A stretch of DNA of 64,000 nt, taken from positions 3,626,001 to 3,690,000 of the forward strand of contig JBBBDQ010000192.1 of assembly GCA_037127315.1 (NCBI GenBank), in the 5' to 3' direction. This DNA comes from Ascarosepion bandense. Taxonomy: Eukaryota; Mollusca; Cephalopoda; Sepiida; Sepiidae. Of the stretch, positions 22,873 through 34,755 are shown one piece after another (within the stretch, counting starts at the first letter, position 1; every line of letters begins with the position of its first letter). A program made the position numbers and the translations under genes. The notes beneath the pieces are model-generated. The model did not search any database. It had not been told where the DNA came from and saw only the letters and a list, made by a program, of their open reading frames with translations.

Positions 22873-22897
22873 GAAGAAGAAGAAGAAGAAGAAGAAA
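22829..22897. repeat. (AAT)n-(AAG)n microsatellite
   Basis: About 14 AAT then about 8 AAG units. Confidence 0.96.
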
Positions 22898-23338
22898 CGT
22901 ATTTTCTACCTACTTCTAAGCCATATGTAGATACAATAACCAGTCGAGCGATATGCACACACGCATGCACACCCACGGGTGCGCGTACAATTTTTAGTGA
23001 GTGGTTCATTTCTAAATATATCGTTTCTACTATCTTTCTAGAATCAATCATAATCAGCATTCCATTTTTAAGTGTCCTTAGAAACAACTTCAGCTCACTA
23101 CATACGTCTTCGCCACACTAAATTTAGCCAACTTCTCTCAACTGAATGTGTATTTACATATATACGCGTGTGCATTTATGCGTATGATTGAAAGATTTAA
23201 TTTCGAAAGAATGTTTCACAGATTTGTTTTCTGCGGTGTATAAACCTTTTAGCAAGCTATTTAAAGCCAGATACTTTGTAGATTGTAAGACCTTTTGGGA
23301 GATAATAATGATTTAGTGATACAAATCTTACTAATTAA

Positions 23339-23480
23339 CCTATAGCTGGGAGAGAAGAAGTGGATTCATACTTTTCCCAAGGGTATTTGCGCGTAAGTGA
23401 ATATAGCGAACCCAACTGAATTAGAACTCAGTTCTCTGATTAACGATTCCAAAAATGTATAATACATTACACCACCCGCA
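23339..23480 (-). mobile_element. SINE family S, head fragment (copy 3)
   Basis: The minus strand shows the tRNA-like head and the core AATACCCTTGGGAAAAG. The 3' half with the TGTCTC hairpin is missing. More diverged than copies 1, 2, 4 and 5. Confidence 0.75.
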
Positions 23481-23578
23481 CATTCAAACTTACAGCACCT
23501 GGTGTTCCTAGGCGGTCAGCCGTCTTGGTACAAACCTAGCTCAACGTTGTTTAAAAGTTCGAAAGAATTATGCACTAT

Positions 23579-23906
<328 letters not shown>

Positions 23907-24231
23907 CTGATAATTGGTAACGGAATGAGGAACAGAAAACAAACAACGACAAAATCTCATACCTGACACCTTTCGTTTCTTGTTCTTCAGACAAACAGTT
24001 GTTTTTAAAACAGTAGCGACAAAAATTTAAATAACAAAAGCAAAATAAAGCTGAATGAGGTCGGCAAGGTTGCGTATCTAGATACAATTTAAATTTTTCG
24101 CTGAGCGTCTTTCTCGAGATAAAATTTGTATATATATTTTTGTTTTTTCTGGTGTTAGAACAGTGCTCAATGTAATATAACAGAGCTAGTAATTATATCT
24201 TAATAAATATACTTAATATCCCCCGTCTATA

Positions 24232-24272
24232 GCACGTCTTGGAGTTTCATACACTATGCAATTATCAGATGC
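24232..24272 (-). ncRNA. Degenerate hammerhead-like module, copy 1
   Basis: Minus strand: GCAT, CTGATAA (core CTGATGA with one change), a CATA/TATG hairpin, GAAA overlap, stem III CTCCAAG, AC in place of TC, then GTGC pairing with GCAT through one wobble. The same module occurs at 49883-49923. The stem II geometry is not canonical and this copy also lacks the U at the cleavage triplet, so it is probably inactive. Confidence 0.35.
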
Positions 24273-25800
24273 ATATTATGTACAGTCAGATTGTACAGAC
24301 GTAGGACAATGTATATCTATTCATATATACTCATTCAACTTAATTCTCCAAATAAAATTACGCAAGTCATCTAACAATTTCCAAAAATTACTAAAAAAAA
24401 TATTAATCCTGGTTCATTCTCCACTCCAATTTCTGGAAGAATTCTTCCGATACTATTAATTACTTTACCAATATTAAAGAAAAAAACTAAGACTTCTTTT
24501 GTTAAATTTGACAATATAGCTTTTTATTCTTCTATCTCTAAAAACCTTCTAGATTGCTGTATTTAATTCACTAAAAAAAAAAAAAGAAAAATTTGGGAAG
24601 ATCACCGATAAAGAAATTAAGATTATTCTAGCCACTAGAAAGTCAATTTTAACCTTTGACCATTTCATCTGGACCAAAGGTCCCTACGACAAATTCGATG
24701 TCTCTATAGTGGTATATGATTCAACCCAAGTTGTTGATTTATTATGTATTTATATTTTAGATACCTTAGATAGAACTGTAGACCCCAAACAAATCGGCTT
24801 ATACCGTGATTACGGTCTTATGTTCATTCCTAATAGTAATGGGTCCTTGATTACTATAATCCATTAGAAGATTATTAAGGAATTTAAATTACTATGTTTT
24901 AAAATTGAAATTTCCTTTAATCTAAAAATTGTCAATTATTTTAACATCACCCTTGATCTAAATGACAATTCCTATAAATCTTACCTTAAAGAAACGGATA
25001 CCCACAGCTATATAAACGTTAATTCCAACCACCCTAATACAATTGTAAAACAAATACCTGACACTGTTAATACTAGAATTAACTGGCTGTCTTCAATGTA
25101 AATAAAAAGTTATATAAAATGCTCTCCAGGAAAACAACTTTAAGGACAAACTGGTATATGCAAAACTCGTGGTTAAATCTGAATCATCTAAAACAAAGAG
25201 TAGATGTAGAAAAAAAGAAAGTTACATGGTTTAACGTCCCCTTATTCTGTAGACTATCTAACATTAACATTGGGAAATATTTTCTGAATTTGGTACGTAA
25301 ACATTTTCATACCAATAACCCCCTTGGAGGAATCGTTAACAGAAATACTATTTAAATTAGCTATTCTTCCATATATAATATAGATAATTTGATAAATTCC
25401 CACTGTAGTATCGTATGAAAATTAATAGACAAATATAAATAGAGAATAACTGGGAAGTTGGTAGGAAAAACCCTGTTATGACAAAGGATATGGAAAGCTA
25501 AGCTACGCATAAAGAACTGTAAAACATAATACCCACAATAGAGAGATTTTAAAGAATTTAGATAGAAATAATATTAAAACTGGTATAATACCGTTTTGCA
25601 ATTGCAGGTCCATCAACGTTTTTCCTATGGAAGGTAAATGTAAATCTACTTAAGTGATCTACCAAACCAACATTCCCCCGAAAAATAATTATCAAATTTA
25701 CATTGGAATTTGGGAGGGAGAATTTAAACAACATTACTACTCCCATAAACACTCTTTTTCCAACCCCTATCTAAAATTCCAAAATCCTTTCCTGAGTTGG
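24255..25800 (+). pseudogene. Penelope-like element, family B, copy 1
   Basis: Reads as a decayed Penelope-type RT plus GIY-YIG endonuclease. RT: PKQIGLYRDYGLMFIPNSNG, with catalytic YRDD changed to YRDY at 24802-24813, then ITLDLNDNSYKSYLKE and SNHPNTIVKQI. The linker has VTWFNVPLFCRLSNINIGK. Endonuclease at 25650-25770: VIYQTNIPPKNNYQIYIGIW and KQHYYSHKHSFSNP, with the family's YIG motif. Many stops and frame changes. Such elements prime on chromosome ends or nicked DNA; this copy is dead. Family B copy 2 lies at 45.03-46.02 kb on the minus strand. Confidence 0.85.
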
Positions 25801-25920
25801 AGATAAAGAGTTTCGGCCCGCACCTCTAATACAATAAATGCAATCTATGTTTAGTTGAAACAATTAAAATATCCTAAGCTAAATTTTGCTTTTGAACTTA
25901 AGAAAATAATTTATAAGCAA

Positions 25921-26460
25921 ATGCCGTCATAAATTTAAATTTAGATACAAACTTCCTAATAATTAATCTAAAATTAAAATTCCTTTAAATAGATTTTCCT
26001 TTTCTTCTTATTAACCATATAATTAAAATATATTATATAATAACTTTTCTTTCTTAAATCTATATTCCTTTTAGTTCTATCGTTTGTTTTAGTATTAATG
26101 CCGTCATACAATTAAATTTAATTTCCTAATAATTAATCAAAAATCAAAAGTTCTTAAAATAGTTGTTTTATTTCTTCTAATTAGCCATATACTTACATTA
26201 TACAATAACTTCCCGTTCTTAAATCTATTTTCCTTCTAGTTTTATGTTTTATTTTTAACTTATGTTTAACCTTTTTGTTTTGATAATAATACCGTCATAG
26301 ATTTAAATTTAATTTAATTTCCTAATAATTAATCTAAAATTAAAATTCCTTAAAATAGTTGTTCTATTTCTTCTTGTTAGTCATACAATTTAATCATATT
26401 ACATAACTTGACCTCTTATTTTTATTTTTATTTAATTTATTTTATCGTATCTCTTTTCGC
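25921..26460. repeat. Three tandem ~180-190 bp units after the Penelope-like element
   Basis: Units start at 25921, 26099 and 26289, each opening with (A)TGCCGTCAT or ACCGTCAT, then TTAAATTTAATTTCCTAATAATTAATC and a TTAAATC/TATTTTCCTT block. AT-rich and non-coding. Directly follows the element, so probably its 3' untranslated region or a satellite seeded by it. Confidence 0.75.
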
Positions 26461-26574
26461 TTTTGTTACTAAAATGGCAGGTTCCGATAGCAAAGATCTC
26501 TCCCGTTTTTCTTTTTTCCTTTTTCCTACCTTTACTTCCATTTTTTACACGCGCACATACAAACCCACATTTTC

Positions 26575-26584
26575 TCACACACAC

Positions 26585-26615
<31 letters not shown>

Positions 26616-26691
26616 TATATATGAGAGAAAGATAAATTCATTCATTATTTATCTATATAATAGAGAAAAATATATATACTATCTAATAAGA

Positions 26692-26743
<52 letters not shown>
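26575..26743. repeat. (CA)n, (ACGC)n and (ATAG)n microsatellites
   Basis: Short CACA then ACGCACGC to 26617, and an uninterrupted ATAG array at 26692-26743. A separate (AT)n lies at 26945-26973. Confidence 0.95.
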
Positions 26744-26941
26744 GATCATACTCAAATAGAAACATAGCTTGATAAGCATATTCTTAATATTTCCAATTTA
26801 GTACAAAAATGCAATTGAATATTAATTACCTTTACTTCCCATTACACGCAGGTGAATTTAAGCACGATTTCATGTATTGGACAAATGGATTCACTTAAGA
26901 GATGACGCTATTTATGTAAAGTCACTGAACACACACGCATG

Positions 26942-26975
<34 letters not shown>

Positions 26976-27099
26976 CCTCTATGTGACAATTAAAATGAAA
27001 GCGGTTTCGTTATGCCCAAATGAAAATTTGTATGAAATGTCTTCAATTTCAAAATCTCAAATCTTACGTAAATCTGATTTGACTGATAAACTTAAACGA

Positions 27100-27985
27100 T
27101 TAATACTTTTATAGGATTTAAAAGGTGAAACAACTAGGCATTACAAAAATGATGGTCAAGTACCAGTGAAACGAGGATAAATTCTTTGGAGATCCTGACC
27201 GACACCGATGAAGGTCTAACAAGTTTAGGAATTTTAACTCGCCGAGTTGTGTTCAGTTGCAAGAGCTCAGTTATAAAACACATGGCTTTGTAAACATATA
27301 AAAGGTACTACAAGATATCAGATACTAAATTATGTGAAAAAACATGTGAGACTGACCTCAAGTTCACCTTTAAAAAACGCCATAAAGAAAATCAAATGAA
27401 AATGGGCAACAAAATATGTGAAGAATTTTACGACATTTTTTTTTCATCAATGAATTTCATGCGAAACCGCTACAAGGCAGAGGCAGTGTGATGTTTTGCA
27501 GTAAGGTTACTGGATGGTGGAAGTGGTATGATCAGAAAGACTTCCAGATGGTATTAAGATAACTACTCAGGCATACAATTATTTTGTCAAGTCACATATC
27601 GCGCTAAGGTTCATTAAAAAGTTAAGCTTTTTTAGAAAGCTGATGATTTTTATGCACAACTATACCTTTTCAAATTCAGTGAAGAAAACAAATAAATATT
27701 TTTAAAAAATGGGTTTCAAAGACACTTGTTTGATGAAATAGCTGACTTGCTCGTGCGACATTAAAGCGATTGAAAACTTGTCGCGCATTCTGAAGAGGAA
27801 AGTTTTCTCTAGTGGAGAGTGACTTGTCAGCAAAGATGGACTATACTGCATATTATGCAGTTTGTTTAAAAATGTTCTAGAAATTTCAGAACCTGGAACA
27901 TGCATTCACATGAATGTTGTCTTTACAATGACACGACTTTCAATATTTTTTCATTCAAAACATTTGTAGTCGTAAACTATGTGCG
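27100..27985 (+). pseudogene. Tc1-like transposase remnant
   Basis: The C-terminal half is readable in one frame with stops: KKTNKYF.KMGFKDTCLMK, then CDIKAIENLSRILKRKVFSSG, which matches the SPDLNPIENLW.ILKRK region of Tc1-type transposases, including the third acidic catalytic residue (Glu of IENL). The second catalytic block is eroded: the QDNAPSH-type motif reads MHNYTF. The 5' half (27000-27500) is too diverged to align by eye. Terminal inverted repeats not identified. Inactive. Confidence 0.75.
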
Positions 27986-28311
27986 TATTCTTCAATTATA
28001 ACTTTGAATAGAAACATAATGGTGCTTGAAATTTGAGCAACCTGGATCGTAACGTAAACATGGGAAAATCAAGTAAAAGTTTAATCTATTTCAACATTAT
28101 AAAAGTAATTTGTAGTTTACTATAATTTTCTGTGAGATATCCAGTACAACATTAATAGTGCAAATATATTCGTGAATCCCTTCATTAGTTTTCAAAAAGT
28201 TAAGAAAAATTAATTAATATTAATTTAAAACGCAGTGTATATATACAAAGGGTTGTTAAAATGTTCCCAAACCGCCCATGAAAGTTTTCTAAAAAAGAAT
28301 TCTGTTGTGAT
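27986..28311. other. Unassigned AT-rich sequence
   Basis: Nothing recognised; may include the eroded right end of the Tc1-like element. Confidence 0.4.
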
Positions 28312-28578
28312 AATTTTTTTTAATCATGTCACCCCAAGCAAGGCATTCCACTGCCACTATAGCGCAGGGGTTACACAGGGCGATAGACGAGTTAGGATGT
28401 ACTATGGGGAGTAGTTGGAGAGAATGGGTGTGGGTTAGTGTGTTAGGAGGTGTCTATTGACCTTACTTTTAAACTCCTGGAGGTTATAGCCGTCGGTGAA
28501 GCAAGCATGCGGAAGGGAATTCCACAGGCGGGAAGTGCGAGAAAAGAAGCTGTTGGAGTAGAAATTGCGGTTCTGTAA
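28312..28578 (-). mobile_element. LINE 3' end (Jockey/CR1-like family), copy A
   Basis: Same 3' region as the copy at 34.0 kb: CACCCCAAGCAAGGCATTCC, GGAGGTGTCTATTGACC, GGGAATTCCACAGGCGGGAA, AAAAGAAGCTGTTGGAGTAG. The minus strand encodes the last residues of the RT protein. 5'-truncated after about 270 bp. A poly-T run at its left marks the A-tail. Confidence 0.88.
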
Positions 28579-30907
28579 ATATATATGCACTTATATATTT
28601 ACATCAAATAGAGTTTCTCAAATGATTAGTGAAATGAATTTAATCTTCACTAGGTTCTTCACTATTTTTGGCCTTATGCCAAATGATTAGTACGAGGAAG
28701 AGTGCTGAAAACTTCTTGGTCCGAATCACGTCCAAAAACGCCAGAAGCACTCCCTTGTGTTTGATCCCCATTAGGTGTGATTTTATGCCAAACTAAGTTG
28801 ATATTTTCAGACGCACACGCCCATTTCTAGGCGCATATAATACATTTAACAATGTCCATATTGAAGAACACATTAGATTAAACAAGAACAATGTCTTCTG
28901 ATGAAATGCTATAAATATAGGACATTTTTCTTCAGCACATTTTCATGCAAACTCTCGAAGAAGGTCATCTAATTGTAAGACTGTTGATTTTACCGATAAT
29001 TGTGGTAGGTGGAAGCAAAGTGGGCGGGTATTGTAAAAATAGAAAACATAGTAGTAGTAGTAGTAGTGGTAGTTGTTGTTGTTGTAGTACTTATAATAAA
29101 CTTCTACTACTATTACTGCTACTCTTTGTCAGTGGTAGTAATTACTGTAGTTGTAGGGTTTTGTAGTTGGATCGTTTTGCCGCCTGCTATTACGCTGTCA
29201 GCCATGCCCCGTGGTAATAGGAGTATTACGAGTAAAACGGACGGCAATCGCTTGTGTAATCCACCCATGGAGTGTTACTTTTTTTTTTTCACTTGAGTAT
29301 CGGAGATAAGTACAAGATGGTGGAAGCTGACAGGCATGGGCAAAAAAATATAAGGTTCCATTCTAATTTGGAATCATAATTTTCTCTATTTTGTGCGATA
29401 GAATCATTGTAAAGAATTTTCTCAAACCTCCCAGTCCTGCTGGACATTATGGATTTAGGCGCGGTATTTTTCACTTCTGGATTGTCAACACAATCTAAAT
29501 CCGTATCCTGTACGTAGTTAGAAGAATTTTGATCTGTAATTTTCACTTTTATGTATATGGTTAATATTATCTATTGAATTAAGTGCCTTGACAAGAAATA
29601 AAATTTTGTTGAAATTGAAATATTTTGTATAAAATAAATGATTTTTCAACATCAGACTTAATTAAATACCTACGTAATTATATACTGAGTAATTATATGC
29701 TTACGTAACTATGTGTATGTGTGTGTATGTGTGTGCGTGTGTTTGTATGTGTATTGGTGTGTGCAAATAAGAATTAATATTTGCATATGTGTCGAAGTTT
29801 CTATTCTTTGAATTTGAGGAGAATAATAAATTTTAAAAAGTATAATGAATTATTTTTCCTTTAGCCATAGGACGCTCAACCTTCGGATTAATGATCCCTC
29901 AACTGCATTGAATATCCATACAGGACAAACACTTGATTTTAATTTTAATCTTTCTTGAGATTATGGTCGTAAATCATTATGAGTTTTATTAATTTAATCA
30001 GTACAAAATAGATCGAACGATAATCTTCCGGGGGTTTTTTTTTTTTAAAGATTTACGTTTTAACTTTCAAAATTTTTAAACAACATCTCACACATTGCCA
30101 ACTGAAATTTTATCTATCTATCTCTTTATCTATCTGTCTATCTATCTATGGAGTCGATCAATTATACCGGTCACCAAAGTAGCACCACACGCTTGTGTCC
30201 TGGATTGATAAGAACTTTCAGGTGCTTGATACCTTGGTTGCAGTTAATAAATGTAACATCGTGATCTCGATTACTACAACTAAATGTCACACGGACGAAC
30301 TTGTGTTCCGGTCGTTAGTCCGGTGACATCTTGCGCATAAGATTCCTTTACTAACATTGAGCTCAGAATATTTGAGGAACTTCCAAGCTCAGAATAGAAG
30401 TGTCACAAGTCACACGAAATTACAACTGAAGAATTTCTAAGATTGATTTAAGTTTTGGAAGGAAGAAGACCAGGATAAATTCAGCAGGATATTCTTTAGA
30501 TGTGGTTTATTCCAGTTGTTGAGTGTTTTAAACCAGTGTGTTTCCTCAGTTCTACTGCCTGGCAGCGATACACAAGGATCTAAACTTGAATCGATTGTTC
30601 GCAACTATAATGATGACATAACCACAGTAGTCTGCGTTCGTTAGTTCGCCTTTACGCGAGAGAAACTTCCGCTTACTACTATGATATGGCCTTCCTGTGT
30701 CTTTGTCTCATCTGACACGTTTTTCTTCTCTCTAGTGGTCTTGGCGAACTCCTCTGATCTTATTCCTCTTCTTCTTTTGTCTTCTCTTTTGTGCTCATGT
30801 GCATTTGTTTATATGCAAATCCAAAACCAACAACTTGCTACAATTGATGTGAGGACACAGTTGAGTATGAATTTACGTTCTCTTTCTTTTTCTACTGCGG
30901 GAAAACC
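28579..30907. other. Unassigned sequence
   Basis: No recognised gene. It contains GTA/GTT trinucleotide repeats at 29048-29115, a GC-richer part at 29160-29290, short ATCT repeats at 30115-30150, and an unmatched moderately GC stretch at 30160-30700. Open stretches at 29289-29546 (minus) and 30681-30965 (plus) lack known motifs; the latter ends inside a SINE scrap. Confidence 0.4.
29048..29115. repeat. GTA/GTT/CTA trinucleotide repeats
   Basis: Interrupted trinucleotide array. Confidence 0.85.
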
Positions 30908-30974
30908 TTCTTCCCAGTCATGTCTCTTTCGAGACATGATCGCGTGTATCACGTATCGCGCTTAAGTGACTGAA
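30908..30974 (+). mobile_element. SINE family S, 3' tail fragment (copy 4)
   Basis: Contains CCCAGTCATGTCTCTTTCGAGACATG and GTATCACGTAT, the last 65 bp of the family including the perfect hairpin. Confidence 0.85.
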
Positions 30975-31291
30975 GTCTCCTCCAGTTCACAACCAGATAG
31001 TCAGACATTTCCGAAAATGATTCTTTTCCTAAGACCATAGGCGAATATGTTTTTATGTAAACAAATTACATTTCTAATTGGCTTTGCAATGAATAGATTT
31101 TTCAAAAAAGTTTTAAAAAATAATAATACCCAGTTTCGTTTATTTTCTCACGACATGGCAGGTGTTGCGGTTGTATAAAAAGGGCTCTACCTTGTAATTC
31201 TGAATTAATAAGACATCTTCAAGTTAATATTTTTGTACGATTCATTAAGAATCCTACAATCCATCGTATTTGTCAAAGCTAATTAACTTTT

Positions 31292-31529
31292 TGTTATGGA
31301 CCAGGTTAAAGTCCGAAAAGAATAACACGACCACAAGGATAGAAATAACAAATATATACTAACAAGCAATAACAATACAAAATGTGGAAGGTGTTAGTAT
31401 GACTATCAGTTTATTTTGGAGTAAACTACTGCCACCTCGACTCTCTCTCTCTCTCTCTCTCGAGAGAAGCGTAGTATATATAGTGTTAGGAAGAGTTCAT
31501 TCTGGGGTTACAGGTAAAGACCCATGACA
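31292..31529 (-). repeat. 3' LTR of gypsy 2
   Basis: Pairs with 35811-36026; contains (TC)n at 31440-31460 and TATA-like GTATATATAG. Confidence 0.92.
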
Positions 31530-31693
31530 CCCCCTCCTAAGCTTTTACCTCGCAGGGGTTTTTAATACTTTTCCCTCTTCGGATTAATCATCAAAGGCTC
31601 TGTAAGTTTTCTTTTTCTGCTAGATTTCCGTGATTCTGAAACTGCTTGAGGCTTTTGCATATCGAATGTGTCAAATATTGTGTCCATTATTTC

Positions 31694-32509
31694 CTACCCT
31701 CCCTGAGGTAGACCGTTAGAATCCTCTAACAGTCTCTTTCTGAACTGATTTAAATGCCTTTTATGTGAGAACTTCGGACCCTGAATTATGTAAATCATGT
31801 TCCCGATCCGTTTCTCTATTGTACCTGGCTCCCAATAGGATGTGTTTTTTGAACATTTTAAAAATATTTTCTCCCCTGGGTTAAATTTTCTTTTCGGTAC
31901 AAACGATGTTGGTGATTGTTTTGTCTGATTCGGCAGTAATTTGTCGAATACCGATCTCATTTTTCGGGCGAACGTTACTTCCGCCGGCGATAGTGCCGAT
32001 GGCGTAGTACTGTTCAGTGTAATTCTATACACTTGCAAGAATTGCTGTAATGTCTTTTCTGTTGGTACGCCATACGCTTTCCTTAGTGCTCTTTTTAGTG
32101 TATCCACAGACTTCTCCGCTTGACCGTTTGACCTTGGGCGATATGGCGGAGATTTGATGTGTTTCACCTGAAAGTTTTCACAAATTTCTTGAAAGTTCGC
32201 AGATGTAAATTGTCTCCCATTATCGGTGACTAGACAATCTATCACTCCGAAGCGAGCAAACAGCTCGTGGAGGCAATTTATTGTCGTCTCAGAAGTAGGT
32301 TTTCTACAACGAAATACTTCTGGTCATTTGCTGTAACTGTCTACTACAATCAAGTAATAGAAGTCCTCTAATGGACCTGCAAAATCTGCATGGATTCTCG
32401 ACCACAGTCGATCTGTCTTACGCCATGAAATATGAATGATCGGAGGTACCTTGGCTGCTAAGGAACAACCCTTGCATTTGTCCACCATTTGTACAATATC
32501 TTGATCCAT
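31694..32509 (-). pseudogene. Gypsy 2 integrase
   Basis: Zinc-binding CKGC, then the DDE core: HADFAGP (Asp), LVTDNGRQF (Asp), RSNGQAEKS (Glu), so all three catalytic residues are present. One stop (TGA at 32324-32326, where the family has Trp) splits the frame; the two sides are in the same frame. The C-terminal region has the GPY/F-like YWEPGTIEKRIGNMIY, then HKRHLNQFRKR and a proper end at 31694. The N-terminal zinc region upstream of 32510 is in another frame. Better preserved than in gypsy 1. Confidence 0.9.
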
Positions 32510-32942
32510 GTTTGGCCAGTACAGGTAATATCAGATTAAGGATTTCTTCCTGTTCTTTCCTGGATGGCCCATGTGGAAATTCCTGAGGATTCTCTTTTGT
32601 AGCGTTTTCGGGATTACTATATAGCAGAACATTATCGCATAACGAAAAACTGTATGGGATATGCTTATCTTTTCCTGCAATTTTTGTTTTAGTTTCCTTT
32701 ATAAATTCGTCATTCACTGCTTCGTTTCTTATTTCCTGTAATGTGACGGGGAGGTCTCGAATTGTACTGCATAATGATGTTCTAATATCTCCCTCATATC
32801 GTAAAGCTGCAATTACGGAATCTTCTGATGGTTCCATTTTCTTTGATACTAGTCTCGAAAGACTGTCTGCATGCCCGATTTTGACGGCCCATTGACTATA
32901 TTCTACCTTTACCAATATACTGGTTTCCACGAGTCTATCCAA
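32510..32942 (-). pseudogene. Gypsy 2 RT stub fused to RNase H end and integrase linker
   Basis: Starts with DRLVETSILVKVEYSQWAV, the RT finger region (gypsy 1 equivalent near 14650-14700), and passes without a frame break into IGHADSLSRL, the end of RNase H (gypsy 1 equivalent near 13495). The 1.1 kb that encodes motifs A-C of RT and most of RNase H in gypsy 1 is absent. The following linker EDSVIAALR..., SFSLCDNVLLY matches gypsy 1. An in-frame internal deletion; the element cannot make its own RT. Confidence 0.88.
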
Positions 32943-33025
32943 CTCTTTGTCTACCTTTTCTAATGATGTAAAAAGTGCATTTTTTTCTTCTTGAAAATGG
33001 ATTGTACATTTTCTTTTAGTTCGAT

Positions 33026-33640
33026 TTGGGCCGCCATTTTTTACACCTCCCGAGGCCGGCTGAAAATATGTCGGGGAAACTATCCTTTAATTTCTCCTTC
33101 AATTTCTCTGCCTCGGTCGATAAACTTTCCACTTTTTGGCAGAACGTATTAATCGGTAAATTTCAAAGGTCAAATTTCTGCATCCAGTCAGTTCCGAATA
33201 AATTTTCCGTATTTTTTAGAACAAACATCTTTAATTTTTTGGTCATCCCGTTGAACGTCACATTTGTGATAATCTCCCTCTCAAATTTGGTTTTTCTGCC
33301 TGTTATCGACCTGGCTATTTTATCTGTTCTCAACATGTTTGTTTGGTTTCTTCAATGTCTGTAGGCTAATAATGGTTAAATCGGATCCAGAATCCAACTT
33401 TAATCTGATTTTTTTGTTTAACGTTTCCACTTGAGCGTATTTTCGTATATGTATCCCGTTCTCTTGGTCACTTCTAGTGGCTCTCACTCGGCTTTTGTTT
33501 TCTTTCTTTGTTCTACAATGCAAACTTTTATGTCCCACTTTATTGCACGACAGACAAGTCTTATAGTGGTATGGACAATCTTTGTATCAATGCAGAGTTT
33601 CACAGCGATAGCATGGACTTGCTGGTGGTTTCTTCTGAGG
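33026..33640 (-). pseudogene. Gypsy 2 zinc knuckle and protease
   Basis: Zinc knuckle CLSCNKVGHKSLHC (CX2CX4HX4C) near 33515-33565, then protease LDSGSDLTIISL near 33370-33400. Frame breaks lie between the active site and the C-terminal part (33040-33330), which still resembles gypsy 1. Confidence 0.85.
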
Positions 33641-34004
33641 TTTCGTTTGACTTTTTGTATTAAAGTAATTGGTTTGGTTTATTTTGTCGTGTTTTTCGTT
33701 GTACTTTCCGTATGTGATCGACGCCAGACTCTTCGATATATTTCGAGTCCTTTTTTACGCTCATTCATCTCTGACAGTCCTCAGCTAATTTTTGTAGCGT
33801 CAATTCTGGTTTACTCTCAAGTTTTGTTAGAATTCTCTGTCTGATCTCCGTGTCTTTAATCGAAACCAGGCCTTGTTCGAATACCAAACATTTAAAATTG
33901 TCATCGCTGAGTTCAGATAACTTAAAATCATCGCAGTGTTTGTTTATTACGGAAGCGAATGTTATATAGTCTTCGCTATTCTTTTTTGCTAAATTTAAAC
34001 ATTT
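33641..34004 (-). pseudogene. Gypsy 2 Gag, distal part
   Basis: Decayed Gag continuing between the zinc knuckle and the LINE insertion; matches the corresponding gypsy 1 part (15400-15720) in order, e.g. the TTTAAACATTT word at the insertion point. Confidence 0.65.
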
Positions 34005-34755
34005 TTTTTATTTTTTATTTTTTTATAAGCGTTTCACCCCGAGCAAGGCATGTCACTGCCATTACTGCGCAGGGGGCTACGTAGAGTGGAGAAAGGATGA
34101 TTAAATATAGGAAATGTCAGAGGGTGGGTGATAGGCGGGTAAGGATACCGAGAATGAGGGTTGGGTAGATGAGAGTGTTCTGAGAATAATTGGGAGTTAG
34201 TGTAATAGGAGGTGTCTATTGACCCTACATTTAAACACCTGGAGATTGTAACTGTCGGAAAAGCAGAGTTGTGGAAGGGAGTTCCACAGGCGGGAAGCGC
34301 GAGAAAAGAAGCTGTTGGAGTAGAATTTACGGTTACATCTTATTTGTTTAACTGTAAAAGGGTGGGACCTAGTTGCTAATCTAGTATCTCGTGTAAATTC
34401 GTGCTTAGGTGGCACCAATGATCTAAGCTCATTGGAGCAGTAGCCATGAAAGTACTTGTAGAAGAGGCACAGGGAAGCCACATCACGCCGGTGAGAGAGC
34501 GGCTGCAGCCGGTCTGCCAAGTCAGTATCAACCACGTTACAGATCCTCCTTTGTATTTTGTCAAGAAGCCCAAGGAGAGCAGTAGAGGCACTCGACCAGA
34601 TATGGCAGCAATATTCAATACACGGGCGGATGGTAGATTTGTATATGTGCAGAATAGATTCAGGTGGGAAAAACTTCCGGGCCCTGCACAGTCATTCCAT
34701 TTGAGGTCCGCCGAAAGTGTAAGGCCAAGGACATTTCCACCTTTTGTGGAATAGC
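34005..34755 (-). mobile_element. LINE 3' end (Jockey/CR1-like), nested in gypsy 2, copy B
   Basis: Minus strand, 5'-truncated, about 750 bp. The ORF at 34197-34535 encodes the C-terminus: DLADRLQPL, RRDVASLCLFYKYFHGYC, then FFSRASRLWNSLPQLCF. Just upstream in another frame are the ...EYCCHIW and LLGLLDKIQRRI-like segments of the RT thumb. The left end is a T-rich run (the A-tail). ACATTT occurs at both borders (about 33995-34005 and 34733-34738), a probable target duplication. Gypsy 1 shows the uninterrupted site as TTTAAACATTTCCA. This copy is young enough to keep over 110 residues open. Confidence 0.9.

Noticed and set aside
23935..23990. Minus-strand CTGAAGAACAAGAAACGAAA as a hammerhead
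   Set aside because: No stem II pairing between the two core halves.
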